Virus record (IMG/VR): IMGVR_UViG_3300029913_000561
Location: 1-22,643 of that record
DNA from: a virus
DNA length: 22,643 nucleotides
Strand: one strand, 5' to 3'
Every line of letters begins with the position of its first letter. Positions within the stretch are counted from its first letter, which is position 1. Under the pieces are notes generated by a model, which did no database searches, was not told where the DNA came from, and saw nothing but the letters and a program-made list of their open reading frames with translations. Positions 1-8,050 of this stretch are shown here, in pieces. Both the position numbers and the translations under genes were made by a program.

Positions 1-744
1 GCTCGATGCACTGTTGGAGAGGAGCAACTGTGCGTCGGTGCCTGGCGCGATGTTGGCGACCGGCAGCGTCCCGGTCACCCACCCAGAGCCGCCACCCAGG
101 TTCAGTGCGGAGTACGTGAGCGCAGACGCGCCGGTGACGTAGGCCGCGTTGCCTGTCACAAGCGAGCCTGCGGCCGGCACCGTCGCGCCGTTCACCCTCA
201 CAACCGTTGCGGCCGTGGACCCCGGCCCGGTGGCCGTGACGTCGCCAGTCAGGGCAGTGATGCCGCCGCTCGCGGAGCCCGTCGCCCGGTTGGTGACCTG
301 TTGCGCCCATACCCAGCCCTTGTTTACGGAAAACTGCGTCGTTTCGTTCCATCCGATATCGTCGATCCCCCCGGAGCTTTCCATCCGAATCGCGGCGGTT
401 TCGTCGATCAATCCCGCAGTCCCAGCGGGGAGGTTCCCGTTGATCGTCAGCCGGACCATGAACTTGCCGAACTGCGGGCTGGCGCTCGACGGAAGCGCAG
501 CGATGCGAGGCGGCACCACGCTTGTGCTCTGATAGCTGGATCCAGTGCCGGCGAGGAGTGCCCATCCGGCCGGCGCCGTCCACCCGTCAGGGTAGGAGTA
601 AACCTCCCACAGTTGGGACGTCACCCCGACGGTGCTCACCATCTGGAAGTCGATTGACGCCGCAGACGGAACGGTCACTCCGCCAGCAGCGTAGGGTCCG
701 CTGTTTACCGACAGCAGGGCTTGCGCGTAGGGGGGGGCGGGCAT
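1..744 (-). CDS. Tail fibre protein, partial (fourth fibre-type gene, C-terminus outside window)
   Basis: The frame is open from the ATG at 744 to the window edge, giving the first 248 residues of a longer protein; the 3' end is missing. The first ~130 residues read as a beta-rich domain (Gly/Ser/Thr/Val with several Trp). From about residue 165 comes a stretch typical of phage tail fibres, with motifs such as LTGDVTATGPGS, VNGATVPAAG and GASALTYSALNLGGG, which resembles the repeated shaft segment of many phage fibres. It starts 3 bases after the stop of the previous fibre gene, without a clear Shine-Dalgarno sequence, so coupled translation is likely. It lacks the NGDxGGTxxP signature of the three upstream fibre genes, so it is a different fibre type. 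Role by family and position: virion fibre contacting the host surface. The receptor-binding end is not visible. Confidence 0.8.
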   Translation of the reverse strand, partial: MPAPPYAQALLSVNSGPYAAGGVTVPSAASIDFQMVSTVGVTSQLWEVYSYPDGWTAPAGWALLAGTGSSYQSTSVVPPRIAALPSSASPQFGKFMVRLTINGNLPAGTAGLIDETAAIRMESSGGIDDIGWNETTQFSVNKGWVWAQQVTNRATGSASGGITALTGDVTATGPGSTAATVVRVNGATVPAAGSLVTGNAAYVTGASALTYSALNLGGGSGWVTGTLPVANIAPGTDAQLLLSNSASS

Positions 745-747
745 GGT

Positions 748-1758
748 CTATTCGGTCTGAAGGGTTGTGATGTTCGTGTACCCGAGCTGCAAGCTGGTGA
801 AGGTCACGCCTGGGACTGGAATATTGTCCTGCGCAACCGTGACCACGTACTCGTACTGCGACGAGTCTACGACCAGCGCGCCGGAAGACGAAGCCCATGT
901 GGCGCCCTCCGCTCCGAGCGTCATCGTGACCGACGCGTTACTCACGCCGTGCCCACCGTAGGCGTTGGTGGCCGCGAGCACGCTCATTTGCCCCGACTGA
1001 TCCACGCACGTCCAGCTCACCGTCCCGTCGACCACTACACCGCCGAGCACGCCCGGCCAAGCGACGGGAGTGCTGCCGGACACACCTCCGGTCGTGCACT
1101 CGTAGGTAAACCCGTCTGCTAGCGTGGTCGGGGGGATGACGAACATGCCCGCCGTGTAAGTATGGGTTGGCTTCCAGACTGGCTGCATCGTGAAGGAGCG
1201 GGCGAGTACGGAACCCCACACGTCCACGACCGTCAGCACGAGCGACGGACAGATCGTCGGGATGCCCTGCCCATTGTTGGCCACCTGCATGTTGAGCACG
1301 AGCGACGACAGCGACGCGCCTTGGTGTAAGAATCGCTTAGGGATCGCGAACGTGAAGCCAGGGCCATATGGCACGCTCGGGAACACTCCCATGGGCGCTG
1401 TGGATACCTGCAGTCCGTTCGTGTTGCTTCCGAAGTTTCCGGCGCACCGGAAGAGGTCCACGTACACGTTTCTGTACAGGGTGCGGGCGAGCCCCGGCCA
1501 CGTCGTAGGAGGCAGGTAGATCCTTCCTCCGTTCTTTGTTACTAGCGAGCCGGACAGGCCGGTGTACGTGCCGTAGTAAGCGCCTCCGCCGATGCCGTTG
1601 GGCGCGCCTCCGAAGACGATCGGGCTGGCGGGCGCGTAGGTCCCCCCAGCGTCACCGTTGACGAGCTGCGACGCGGTGAGATCGAGCTGCCCGATATCGG
1701 CCGCTGTCGGCACAGCGGACGGCTGCCAGACTCCCGTGGGACGAACAAAGTCACGCAT
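748..1758 (-). CDS. Putative tail fibre/adhesin, third of three paralogous genes
   Basis: This 336-residue protein starts at an ATG preceded by a good TGAGG ribosome site that overlaps the stop of the upstream fibre gene. The N-terminal part carries VNGDAGGTYAP (residues 33-43), also present in the two upstream genes. A second shared block (about 145-190) begins HQGASLSS and ends near VVDVWGSV. Residues about 197-252 form a module with the pattern Y-x-A-G...F-x-Y-x-C-T-T-x-G-x-S-G...W-P...DGTVSW, like small carbohydrate-binding-type modules seen in phage fibres; a related copy lies near the C-terminus of the 732 aa fibre. The C-terminal ~80 residues look beta-rich. The fibre role is inferred from composition, modules and position after the baseplate genes. 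No enzyme motif was recognised. Confidence 0.72.
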   Translation of the reverse strand: MRDFVRPTGVWQPSAVPTAADIGQLDLTASQLVNGDAGGTYAPASPIVFGGAPNGIGGGAYYGTYTGLSGSLVTKNGGRIYLPPTTWPGLARTLYRNVYVDLFRCAGNFGSNTNGLQVSTAPMGVFPSVPYGPGFTFAIPKRFLHQGASLSSLVLNMQVANNGQGIPTICPSLVLTVVDVWGSVLARSFTMQPVWKPTHTYTAGMFVIPPTTLADGFTYECTTGGVSGSTPVAWPGVLGGVVVDGTVSWTCVDQSGQMSVLAATNAYGGHGVSNASVTMTLGAEGATWASSSGALVVDSSQYEYVVTVAQDNIPVPGVTFTSLQLGYTNITTLQTE

Positions 1759-1767
1759 CGTAAGACC

Positions 1768-2592
1768 TCACTGAAAATGCGTGTCCAGAATATTGATGAA
1801 CGTGCAGGCGACGTCGAGAAAGATGTCGCCTGCTACCGCAGCGGTGGCGCCGAGGATACCTGGCCCGCTCGCGTCGATGATCTCGGCGTAGTATCGATAC
1901 TTTGTCGTATCAATGAATGCGAATGGGTAGATGAGGAGGGACTGCGTTTGCCCCAAGCCATAGTAACTTCCGGCATACGTGGTGTTGGTCGACGCGAAGC
2001 CCTGATAGTCGAACGTCGCCGTCGTCTGCAACCCGAGGGTGGGACTGATCCAGGCGCACCTTCTTGTCAGCGCAGTAACGTTGCCTAGCGCGTCAACCTG
2101 GACGAGCCGAAACCGGATCTGGTTGATTGGGCACTGGCCGATGGTCGGGATCCTGTACGTTAGGGACGCGACTTGCAGCACCGCACCGTTGTGCACGCTC
2201 AGCGGAAGGACGATTCGGGTCCCTACCAAGCTTGCCACGGCTGCGGTGGCCGTGTTGCTCATCGTCCCCCGGCGAGCCACGCACGGGGTCACGATCGTGC
2301 GAGAAAACCCCGGATGCGTCGCGGGCACCATGAAAAAGTCGCCGGATCCGAACGTGATCGCGCCGTTGATGTACGAGCCCACACCGAGCACGGTGCCGCC
2401 CGCGAACCACATCCCGGCGCCTCCGATCGTAATGTAGCCAGACGGCTCCCATGTGCCGCCGACGTCCCCGTTGATGCTCGCGTAGCTACTGCTGTCGATC
2501 ACCCACCAGTGCGCCGGCGTGATTGTGCTCAGCGGGGGCCACGCAGGAGGCACACCGCCCTCCGTCGTCCACGCCGTGATGAAGTGAGCCAT
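1768..2592 (-). CDS. Putative tail fibre/adhesin, second of three paralogous genes
   Basis: This 274-residue protein begins at the ATG directly after the stop of the upstream fibre gene (TAGATG, no spacer), so coupled translation is likely. Its N-terminal region has INGDVGGTWEP (40-50), matching the signature in both flanking genes. The block starting HNGAVLQ (134-) and running to VDALGNVTALT (to ~176) aligns with HDGATLSS...DQWGNLTTL and HQGASLSS...DVWGSV of the other two. It lacks the W-P/DGT-W module of its neighbours and seems to be the minimal form: the shared head-like part followed by a ~100-residue beta-rich tail. By context it is a tail fibre or an adhesin attached to the baseplate. 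No homologue is named with certainty. Confidence 0.68.
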   Translation of the reverse strand: MAHFITAWTTEGGVPPAWPPLSTITPAHWWVIDSSSYASINGDVGGTWEPSGYITIGGAGMWFAGGTVLGVGSYINGAITFGSGDFFMVPATHPGFSRTIVTPCVARRGTMSNTATAAVASLVGTRIVLPLSVHNGAVLQVASLTYRIPTIGQCPINQIRFRLVQVDALGNVTALTRRCAWISPTLGLQTTATFDYQGFASTNTTYAGSYYGLGQTQSLLIYPFAFIDTTKYRYYAEIIDASGPGILGATAAVAGDIFLDVACTFINILDTHFQ

Positions 2593-4791
2593 CTACTCCC
2601 ACCTCGTATCAGCGATGCCGGTGTACGTGAGCGTGAAGCCCAAAAAGATCGTGCCGTAGGCAACGAGCATGGGCACCGTGGCGTTGTACGGCATCGCCTG
2701 CGTCGTGCCGTAGTTCAGGAGCGCGCCGGGGTCAGTGACGGCAGTCCAAACTATGCTCCCATCCGTGACGACTTGCCCCGCCACGGTCGGCCAGTTTGGC
2801 TGGACCGTTCCGGCCGTTCCAGCGGTAGAGCACTGGAACGCGATGCCTGGCGTAGCCTTTGCCGATGTCACCGTGACGCCCGGCGAGGTCAAAGCCACCG
2901 TGCCAAGCGTGGCGGTGCCGCTGATGGTCGCAGAGGGTGCGCTCGTATAGCCTGCGCCAGGGTCGTCGATGATGCACGTCGAGCCGGAGACCACGCCCGT
3001 CAATACGGCCTGCGCCGAAGCTCCCGAGCCACCGCCGCCAGAAAAAACCAGCGATGGCGGGTCGGTGTAGCCAGCCGTGGCAAGACTCACGGCGAGGCTG
3101 GCGACCGTATACGTGGCGGCACTACCAAGGGTAGCAGTGCACGTAGCTTGCGTGCCCGCTCCCAACGGGGCGTCGATGACGATCGTTGGTGTGCTCGTGT
3201 ACCCATAGCCGACGCTTTGCACGACCAGAGACAGCACGCCAACCTGGCTGTTGCCGCCTCCATCAACGAAGGCGCCCACCTGAGCGACGACGACCGCGCC
3301 GGACCCGCCGCCGCCAGAGACGGTAACGTTTGGGATGTCGTAGACCTCCTCAGTCGGAGAGACAGAGGTCCACCCGTAGCCCGACCCTTGGTCGGTGAGG
3401 GTCAGGTTGTTACTGATTCCGTAGCTCGAGGCCGACATCGTCGGCGTAATCGTGACCTGCCCCGGCCCCCCGCCCACTGGCGTAATGGTTGGAGCGGATG
3501 TGTATCCGTCTCCTCCGACAAGATTGGTCGTCCCCGTGACGCTGTACGCCATGTTGACGTGTGCGCGAGCCTGAACGGTGCATGGTCCGGTGATGGTGAC
3601 CTGCGCTGGTCCAGTGTATGAGCCGCCAGCTCCAGTTATCGGGATGCTGGCGACGCCGTAGATCGTCACGCTCGTTGCCGTAGGGCACACGATGTCGCCG
3701 ACGGTGTGAGTCGCTGGGCTCGCGAGCCACGACGGGTAACCGGTGACTGCGGTGACCGGGTTTTGCTGCTGCCAGAGAGTGCCCGCGTTGGCGTTGCCAC
3801 CGTTGCACGTGACAAGCTGACCCTGCCCGAGTGGCCCCGCAGTGCGGGCGTCCGCCGAGCGCGCCCACTGCCCAGCGTTGGCGAGGTAGATACCGTTCTG
3901 CGTCTGGTCAACCTGGTCTTTGACCAGCACACGGTTGCCCGGCGTCGTCGACGTCGTGAGCTGGATCGCATGCCCGTCGATTGTCTGCGCCCCGTTCAGC
4001 GCGACGACGCCGGTTGTCGCAAAGTCAACGCTCGTGCTCGTGACCTGAAACGGAAATCCGGTCAGCCCCTGCTCGTCCGTGACGATCGCGTAGAGTAGCC
4101 CTGTTGCGTTGTTCACCGTGTAGGGTGCGACAGGGATGGTGAAGGTCTGCGCGGCGCCATTGGCGTACCATGCTGCAGGTGTGGACGGCGCAGGAAGAGT
4201 GTAGTTCGCCAGCGTCGTCAGGTTGCCCCACTGATCGCTCACAACGATCTGGACCGTTGGCATCGTCGGTGGCAATGAAGTGTGCGGCGTCGGCACCATG
4301 AGCTGCAGGCTCATGCTCGAGAGCGTCGCTCCGTCGTGCGCGAACAGCGGCACTACGTGGTAGACGGGGATGACGGCCCCAACCGGGGAGAGAAGGCTCG
4401 GAAAGATGGCTTGGACGCCAAATTGCGCGACCACGGCCGCATTGACGGGAGAGGTCATGCCCGTCAAGCAGTCCTGCTGGTAGACGTGCGTCGAGGCCGG
4501 ATGGTTGCCGCCGAGCGCCGGAAAGAGGAGCAAACTGTACGCAGCGTTAGACACCAGGGTCAGGGCCCCTAGCTTGCCCCACACGACGGTCGGCCCGGTG
4601 ACGACGAGGCCAGAGCTGACGGACCCGTAAATCTCGATCGCATAATACGTCGGCGCGTAGGTCCCGCCGAGGTCACCGTTGACGCCTTGCGCGACCTTGG
4701 TTTCGAGGCTTTCCAGGTCGGCCACAGCCACGCCGGACGCGCCCCACGCGGCAAGGCTGGCCCTGGTCAGCGCGTTGTGCGTGGACGGCAT
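2593..4791 (-). CDS. Large modular tail fibre protein, first of three paralogous genes
   Basis: This is a 732-residue protein. The start is the ATG overlapping the gp48-like stop (TGATG); the frame is open further upstream, but that would run deep into gp48. Visible modules: shared N-terminal signature VNGDLGGTYAP (37-47); shared block HDGATLSS...DQWGNLTTL (152-194); a segment at about 253-340 (TTGVVALNGAQTIDG, NRVLVKDQVDQTQNGIY, GTLWQQ) matching a segment common in phage tail fibres; then 425-625 with about five copies of a GxGYTSxPxV...GGGGSGA type repeat; then a W-P/DGxxxW module (about 650-686) similar to one in the 336 aa fibre. This mosaic is typical of receptor-contacting fibres. It directly follows the baseplate genes. 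The order suggests an N-terminal attachment domain, a repetitive shaft and C-terminal binding modules; the binding specificity is unknown. Confidence 0.8.
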   Translation of the reverse strand: MPSTHNALTRASLAAWGASGVAVADLESLETKVAQGVNGDLGGTYAPTYYAIEIYGSVSSGLVVTGPTVVWGKLGALTLVSNAAYSLLLFPALGGNHPASTHVYQQDCLTGMTSPVNAAVVAQFGVQAIFPSLLSPVGAVIPVYHVVPLFAHDGATLSSMSLQLMVPTPHTSLPPTMPTVQIVVSDQWGNLTTLANYTLPAPSTPAAWYANGAAQTFTIPVAPYTVNNATGLLYAIVTDEQGLTGFPFQVTSTSVDFATTGVVALNGAQTIDGHAIQLTTSTTPGNRVLVKDQVDQTQNGIYLANAGQWARSADARTAGPLGQGQLVTCNGGNANAGTLWQQQNPVTAVTGYPSWLASPATHTVGDIVCPTATSVTIYGVASIPITGAGGSYTGPAQVTITGPCTVQARAHVNMAYSVTGTTNLVGGDGYTSAPTITPVGGGPGQVTITPTMSASSYGISNNLTLTDQGSGYGWTSVSPTEEVYDIPNVTVSGGGGSGAVVVAQVGAFVDGGGNSQVGVLSLVVQSVGYGYTSTPTIVIDAPLGAGTQATCTATLGSAATYTVASLAVSLATAGYTDPPSLVFSGGGGSGASAQAVLTGVVSGSTCIIDDPGAGYTSAPSATISGTATLGTVALTSPGVTVTSAKATPGIAFQCSTAGTAGTVQPNWPTVAGQVVTDGSIVWTAVTDPGALLNYGTTQAMPYNATVPMLVAYGTIFLGFTLTYTGIADTRWE

Positions 4792-5810
4792 CAGTAGCTC
4801 GGCGTCACGGTGTAGGCCGTGAGCGGCGCAGAGTCGAGCACGAAGGTTGCGGTGGTCGCAGGCACAGCGATGGTCGGGAAGGTCCCTGCGGCCCCCTCCA
4901 CGATCGCCCACTGGTCGACCTCGCGCGCCACCGCGGTCATGATGGCGTGGACCTGCGCCCGGATCGCGACGTTGTAGACCGTTGGCGCCGACACCACGAT
5001 CAGCGCCGTGCGCGCTGCCGACCACTGCACGGGCCAGTTTGCCGTAGAGACGCTTGCCCCGATGTCGTGGGCGTTGGCGAACGTCGCGGTCAGCGTGGGG
5101 TACGTGACGCCGTAGACCGTCTCAGCCCCCACCGAGGAGATGGTCACCCGCTCGGCAAGGAGCGAGCTTTCGCCCTGCACCATGACCACGTCGCCAACGA
5201 GCGCGGGGGTGAGCGATAGCGACGGGTCGAGCATCCCGTACGCGACAGCCCACGGGATACCCGTCTGCACCACCGGGTCGAGGATCTGTAGCCACTTGGG
5301 CACCACCGTGGTCGTGTTGACCTGGGCCGACGTCTCCGGCGAGGCCGGCTCAACGGTGGTATCCCCTAGCGCGTGCGCCGGGTAGTACCCGAGGAACGCA
5401 GCGCCGAGCTCCGCACGGAGCTGCGCAGCGATGTTCCATGGCATGCCGCCATTCGGTAAGAGGCGCTTGGCTGCGACGTTGGCGCGTCGCTGCCCGAGGT
5501 TCGTCGTCTGAGACGGGACGGCCCCATAGTCCTTCTCCAAGCTTGGCAGAAGGTCTCGCGCTTTGAGTGGATTGCGCTGGTTGCCGGCCCGCTCTACCGC
5601 GCTACGAGCCCTCGCAAGCGATCGGGCCTTAGCGTAGACTGTGGCCTCGAAGTGCCCCCCGGGGGTCATGTCGAACGTCGCCAGCGGGCCCATGGTCGGA
5701 CCGCTGCCGCAGTACGCCTGAATCAGCGCGTGATAGATGTTCTCGACGTCCGAGCTGCGGTTGCTGGAGCGCAGCATCCCCGCAGGATTGAAGATCGACG
5801 GCTTGGGCAC
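4791..5810 (-). CDS. Baseplate protein, Mu gp48-like (DUF2313/YmfQ-type)
   Basis: This 339-residue protein starts at GTG, 3 bases after the upstream lipoprotein stop. The N-terminal half (about 15-160) has the features of the gp48/YmfQ family, which connects wedge to fibres in Mu-like baseplates: a leading segment of paired helices, the NPLKARDLLPSLEKDYG region, then QRRANVAAKRL and a conserved helix before GYYPAH. The order gp46-gp47-(two small genes)-this gene-fibres is that of Mu. The family is usually about 190-200 residues; here an extra ~170 C-terminal residues, beta-rich with AERVTISSVGAET and a final mixed helix/strand region, are added. The extension may be where the unusual fibres dock; this is inference. 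Confidence in the family is moderate to good because it rests on motif reading plus synteny. Confidence 0.75.
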   Translation of the reverse strand: MPKPSIFNPAGMLRSSNRSSDVENIYHALIQAYCGSGPTMGPLATFDMTPGGHFEATVYAKARSLARARSAVERAGNQRNPLKARDLLPSLEKDYGAVPSQTTNLGQRRANVAAKRLLPNGGMPWNIAAQLRAELGAAFLGYYPAHALGDTTVEPASPETSAQVNTTTVVPKWLQILDPVVQTGIPWAVAYGMLDPSLSLTPALVGDVVMVQGESSLLAERVTISSVGAETVYGVTYPTLTATFANAHDIGASVSTANWPVQWSAARTALIVVSAPTVYNVAIRAQVHAIMTAVAREVDQWAIVEGAAGTFPTIAVPATTATFVLDSAPLTAYTVTPSY

Positions 5811-5813
5811 GAA

Positions 5814-5963
5814 TCACCCCCCGTCGCGGCGGTCGACGCACTCGCGGTAGGCGATCTTTCCTGCGTCCTCTGCGCACGCCGTCGGAGGCGCGTCCTCGGC
5901 CACAGCGCCGCACGCGGACAAAATGAGCAGAAAGACTGGCAGAAGTATGACAAAGACTCTCAT
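5814..5963 (-). CDS. Small lipoprotein (49 aa)
   Basis: This short gene is nested in the baseplate cluster. The peptide starts MRVFVILLPVFLLILSAC: a basic residue, a hydrophobic stretch of about 15 residues and a lipobox LSAC with the lipid-modified Cys at residue 18. The mature part is only ~31 residues, with two more cysteines (30, 42). The ATG at 5963 lies 2 bases after the TAG stop of the upstream gene. The frame also opens further upstream, but that part is a shadow of the neighbouring 166 aa gene and would bury the signal peptide. Processing by signal peptidase II and anchoring in the inner leaflet of the outer membrane are expected. It could be an Rz1-like outer-membrane spanin, a superinfection-exclusion lipoprotein or an entry factor; no Rz partner was seen in the window. 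Confidence 0.7.
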   Translation of the reverse strand: MRVFVILLPVFLLILSACGAVAEDAPPTACAEDAGKIAYRECVDRRDGG

Positions 5964-5965
5964 TG

Positions 5966-6466
5966 CTACATGATGTCCACGGTGAAGTTGCCGTCGGCCT
6001 GGCCGCTGCTGTTCGTCACGGTTACGTTGACTCCCGCCTGTCCGCCGTACGTTCCTCGAGAGGCGGAGATCGAGTTGGCTCCAGCCGTATTCATGTACGC
6101 CTTGTCGCCGCAGACCTGCGGCGGGAACGTGTTGGGGGGCCACGTGATCCAGTAGACCCCTGCGCTCACCCGGGTCAGCGTCAGCGTCCCGCTCACCAGC
6201 GTGATCGCTGGGTTGCATGCGGTCACCCACGCCAACGTGGCAACTCCTGCCGCAACCGTCACACTCACCGTGCAGTTGGGCACCACGGCGCCGATGGCGA
6301 TGTCCTGCGCGCCGTACGCGTTGAATTTTGCCGCGCTCGGCATCGTCGACGGGTCAGCCGGCTGCGCGTCCTCGATAATGCCAAGACCATCGTACGTCGT
6401 CAGGCTCGGACGGGCCGGGGCACCAGGGATCGCCCACGTGGGCGTGCTGCCAGGGCCCATCGACAT
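5966..6466 (-). CDS. Beta-rich structural protein of unknown function (166 aa)
   Basis: The function is not recognised with certainty. The protein has a Pro-rich N-terminus, then a clearly beta-rich body: IAIGAVVPNCTVSVTV, ATLAWVTACNP, a central segment VSAGVYWITWPPN (about 113-125), and an end NVTVTNSSGQADGNFTVDI. This pattern resembles small phage proteins with an xVYxITWPxG motif and a terminal strand, but I cannot name the family. It lies between gp47-like and gp48-like genes, where Mu has none, so it may decorate the baseplate or support fibre attachment. The start at ATG 6466 is 6 bases after the gp47-like stop, with GGAG overlapping that stop; a second in-frame ATG follows two codons later. 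Three internal cysteines (about 64, 84, 132) could form a disulphide. Confidence 0.7.
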   Translation of the reverse strand: MSMGPGSTPTWAIPGAPARPSLTTYDGLGIIEDAQPADPSTMPSAAKFNAYGAQDIAIGAVVPNCTVSVTVAAGVATLAWVTACNPAITLVSGTLTLTRVSAGVYWITWPPNTFPPQVCGDKAYMNTAGANSISASRGTYGGQAGVNVTVTNSSGQADGNFTVDIM

Positions 6467-6472
6467 GAGGGA

Positions 6473-8050
6473 CTACTCCGGAAAGGCGAGGAGGTTCGAG
6501 AGGGTGAGCAAGTGCGAGCTTACCCCAGCCGACCCGACCGGCGTAGCGTATGGAACCGTCGGCTCCTGCAGAACCACATCCCCCAGCGTAGGCAGGCCGA
6601 AAAGCGTGATCGGCGGAGGCGCCGACTGCTGCGCTGCGACCGGGACTTGTGCGGGCACGCCGAGGAGCCGGTTGCTCACGACGCTCGGCCATTTGCCGGG
6701 ACTGGCGGGGGAGCGCTTCTGCCGGAGCCCGAGGTCGAAGAAGGTCGCCTTCTGCTCACCAGGCCCGACAGTGTCGAAGTAGGCCAGCACTGGCGGCACG
6801 AGGCTCTGCAGACTGTCGCTCCACGGGCACACGCACTGACCAACGACCGGGGTGTACCCGAGGTCGCTGGCGGCCGTCGTGGTATCGACGACGATGTCCC
6901 ACCCGGCGACACTGTCGGCCGTGACCGTCAGGATGACCTTGCGCCGAAAGGTGGGCGTCGTGCCGGTCATGTCGAGGAATGCGACGCTCTGCCCGACCTG
7001 CGGCTTAGTGATCGTCGACCCGTTCAGCGCGAAGGCCGTTGGAGTTGTGGGCGCCCCGCCACCGATGGCGACGACACGCACGCCATTGCTCGACACGGGT
7101 GACGCGTACGCAGGCCACGGCGAGGCGTCGGCCCAACCGGTCGCGCCCTGCGACCACTGGACCTTGAGTACAACGACGAGCGTGCTGGCAACGATGGTGC
7201 ACGCAAGAGGAACGTCCGAGCCCGGCATCTGCCCCTGAACCCACGCGAGCACGGCAGCGATCTGTGCGGGGTTGGGGATGCGGTTCCCGCCGCTCTGCGG
7301 AGGAACTAGCGTGAAGCAGAAGCCCATCGTCCCAGGGCCCTTGATGGACGGGTAAGTGAACCCCTGCTGCACGGGCACGAGCGGCGTTGCTAGGATCGCC
7401 GTCTGGTACTCGGCGTCGTTGCCGCTCGCGGGGGGGTTCGCGCGGTAGGCTCGGATTCTCGCGATAGCTTGCGCGTGGGTCTCGGGGTTGCTTCCGCCCG
7501 AGAGCCCCGTTCCGTTCTCCTGCGCGATAATGAGCGCCGTCGGAAGGCACCCCACCGGAGCGCTTAGCCACTGCAAGCTTGTCGCTGGAGTGGTCGCGAA
7601 GACGTTGGTTCCTGGTCCGGTCGTATTTGCCTGGACGGCGCAGGGAGCCCCGTTCTGGAAGATGCCGGTAGGGCTCGTCGTCCTGTACTGGATCTGCGTT
7701 GCCGTGTTCAGGAGGATCGAGCCGTAAGGGATGGTCGTCCCGCTGGCGTTGCACGCGACAGTGATCTCGCCGCTCGAGGGGTAGGCGGGCAGGAACGCGC
7801 TGCCGATGTTCGTCAGCTCGGTAGTGAGCTGGCTGGTCGTCATGTTGTCGAGCGCCGCCGCGTTACCTACTTGCTGCGCAAGGTAGTAGATCGGCGCAGT
7901 CGTGTCCGCCATGACCTGTGCGTCCACGTCCGGCAGCGAGCCGCCCGACATGTCGGCGCCAGGGTTGCGCAGCGCATAGTCCCGCTTGTACGCAGCGCGC
8001 TCCGATTCTCGGGTGGGCACCTGGAACGCGTCGGGAAGCTGCTGGGTCAC
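6473..8050 (-). CDS. Baseplate wedge protein, Mu gp47/baseplate J-like
   Basis: This 525-residue protein forms part of the baseplate ring of contractile tails. The start is the GTG at 8050, sharing GTGA with the gp46-like stop; upstream in-frame sequence is only the shadow of gp46. Family features: an N-terminal helical segment with DVDAQVMADTTAPIYYLAQQ; the strand region GEITVACNASGTTIPYGSIL; the 'A..ANTTGPGTNV' step; then GGSNPETHAQAIARIRAYR followed by PPASGNDAEY, which corresponds to the conserved E-S/T...R-I...P..G..A-x-Y pattern; and a C-terminal PVGSAGVSSHLLTLSNL ending typical of this group. Mu gp47 is about 360 residues, so some 150 residues are added, mainly in the second half (about 300-480). 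It would pair with gp46-like and contact gp48-like. Confidence 0.85.
   Translation of the reverse strand: MTQQLPDAFQVPTRESERAAYKRDYALRNPGADMSGGSLPDVDAQVMADTTAPIYYLAQQVGNAAALDNMTTSQLTTELTNIGSAFLPAYPSSGEITVACNASGTTIPYGSILLNTATQIQYRTTSPTGIFQNGAPCAVQANTTGPGTNVFATTPATSLQWLSAPVGCLPTALIIAQENGTGLSGGSNPETHAQAIARIRAYRANPPASGNDAEYQTAILATPLVPVQQGFTYPSIKGPGTMGFCFTLVPPQSGGNRIPNPAQIAAVLAWVQGQMPGSDVPLACTIVASTLVVVLKVQWSQGATGWADASPWPAYASPVSSNGVRVVAIGGGAPTTPTAFALNGSTITKPQVGQSVAFLDMTGTTPTFRRKVILTVTADSVAGWDIVVDTTTAASDLGYTPVVGQCVCPWSDSLQSLVPPVLAYFDTVGPGEQKATFFDLGLRQKRSPASPGKWPSVVSNRLLGVPAQVPVAAQQSAPPPITLFGLPTLGDVVLQEPTVPYATPVGSAGVSSHLLTLSNLLAFPE

Noticed and set aside
2173-3621. 482 aa plus-strand open frame
   Set aside because: It lies opposite two fibre genes with clear modules, is rich in Arg/Ala/Gly as expected from a GC-rich shadow, and shows no family motif.
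1-4791. Diversity-generating retroelement acting on the fibre genes
   Set aside because: No reverse transcriptase and no template/variable repeat pair was seen; the similarity among the fibres is protein-level and spread over their N-terminal halves.
4792-5025. N-terminal extension of the large fibre up to 5025
   Set aside because: It is the shadow of the gp48-like C-terminus; the true N-terminus (MPSTHNALTR) begins at the TGATG junction.
5964-6230. Longer reading of the lipoprotein frame
   Set aside because: It would bury the signal peptide internally and duplicates coding space of the 166 aa gene.
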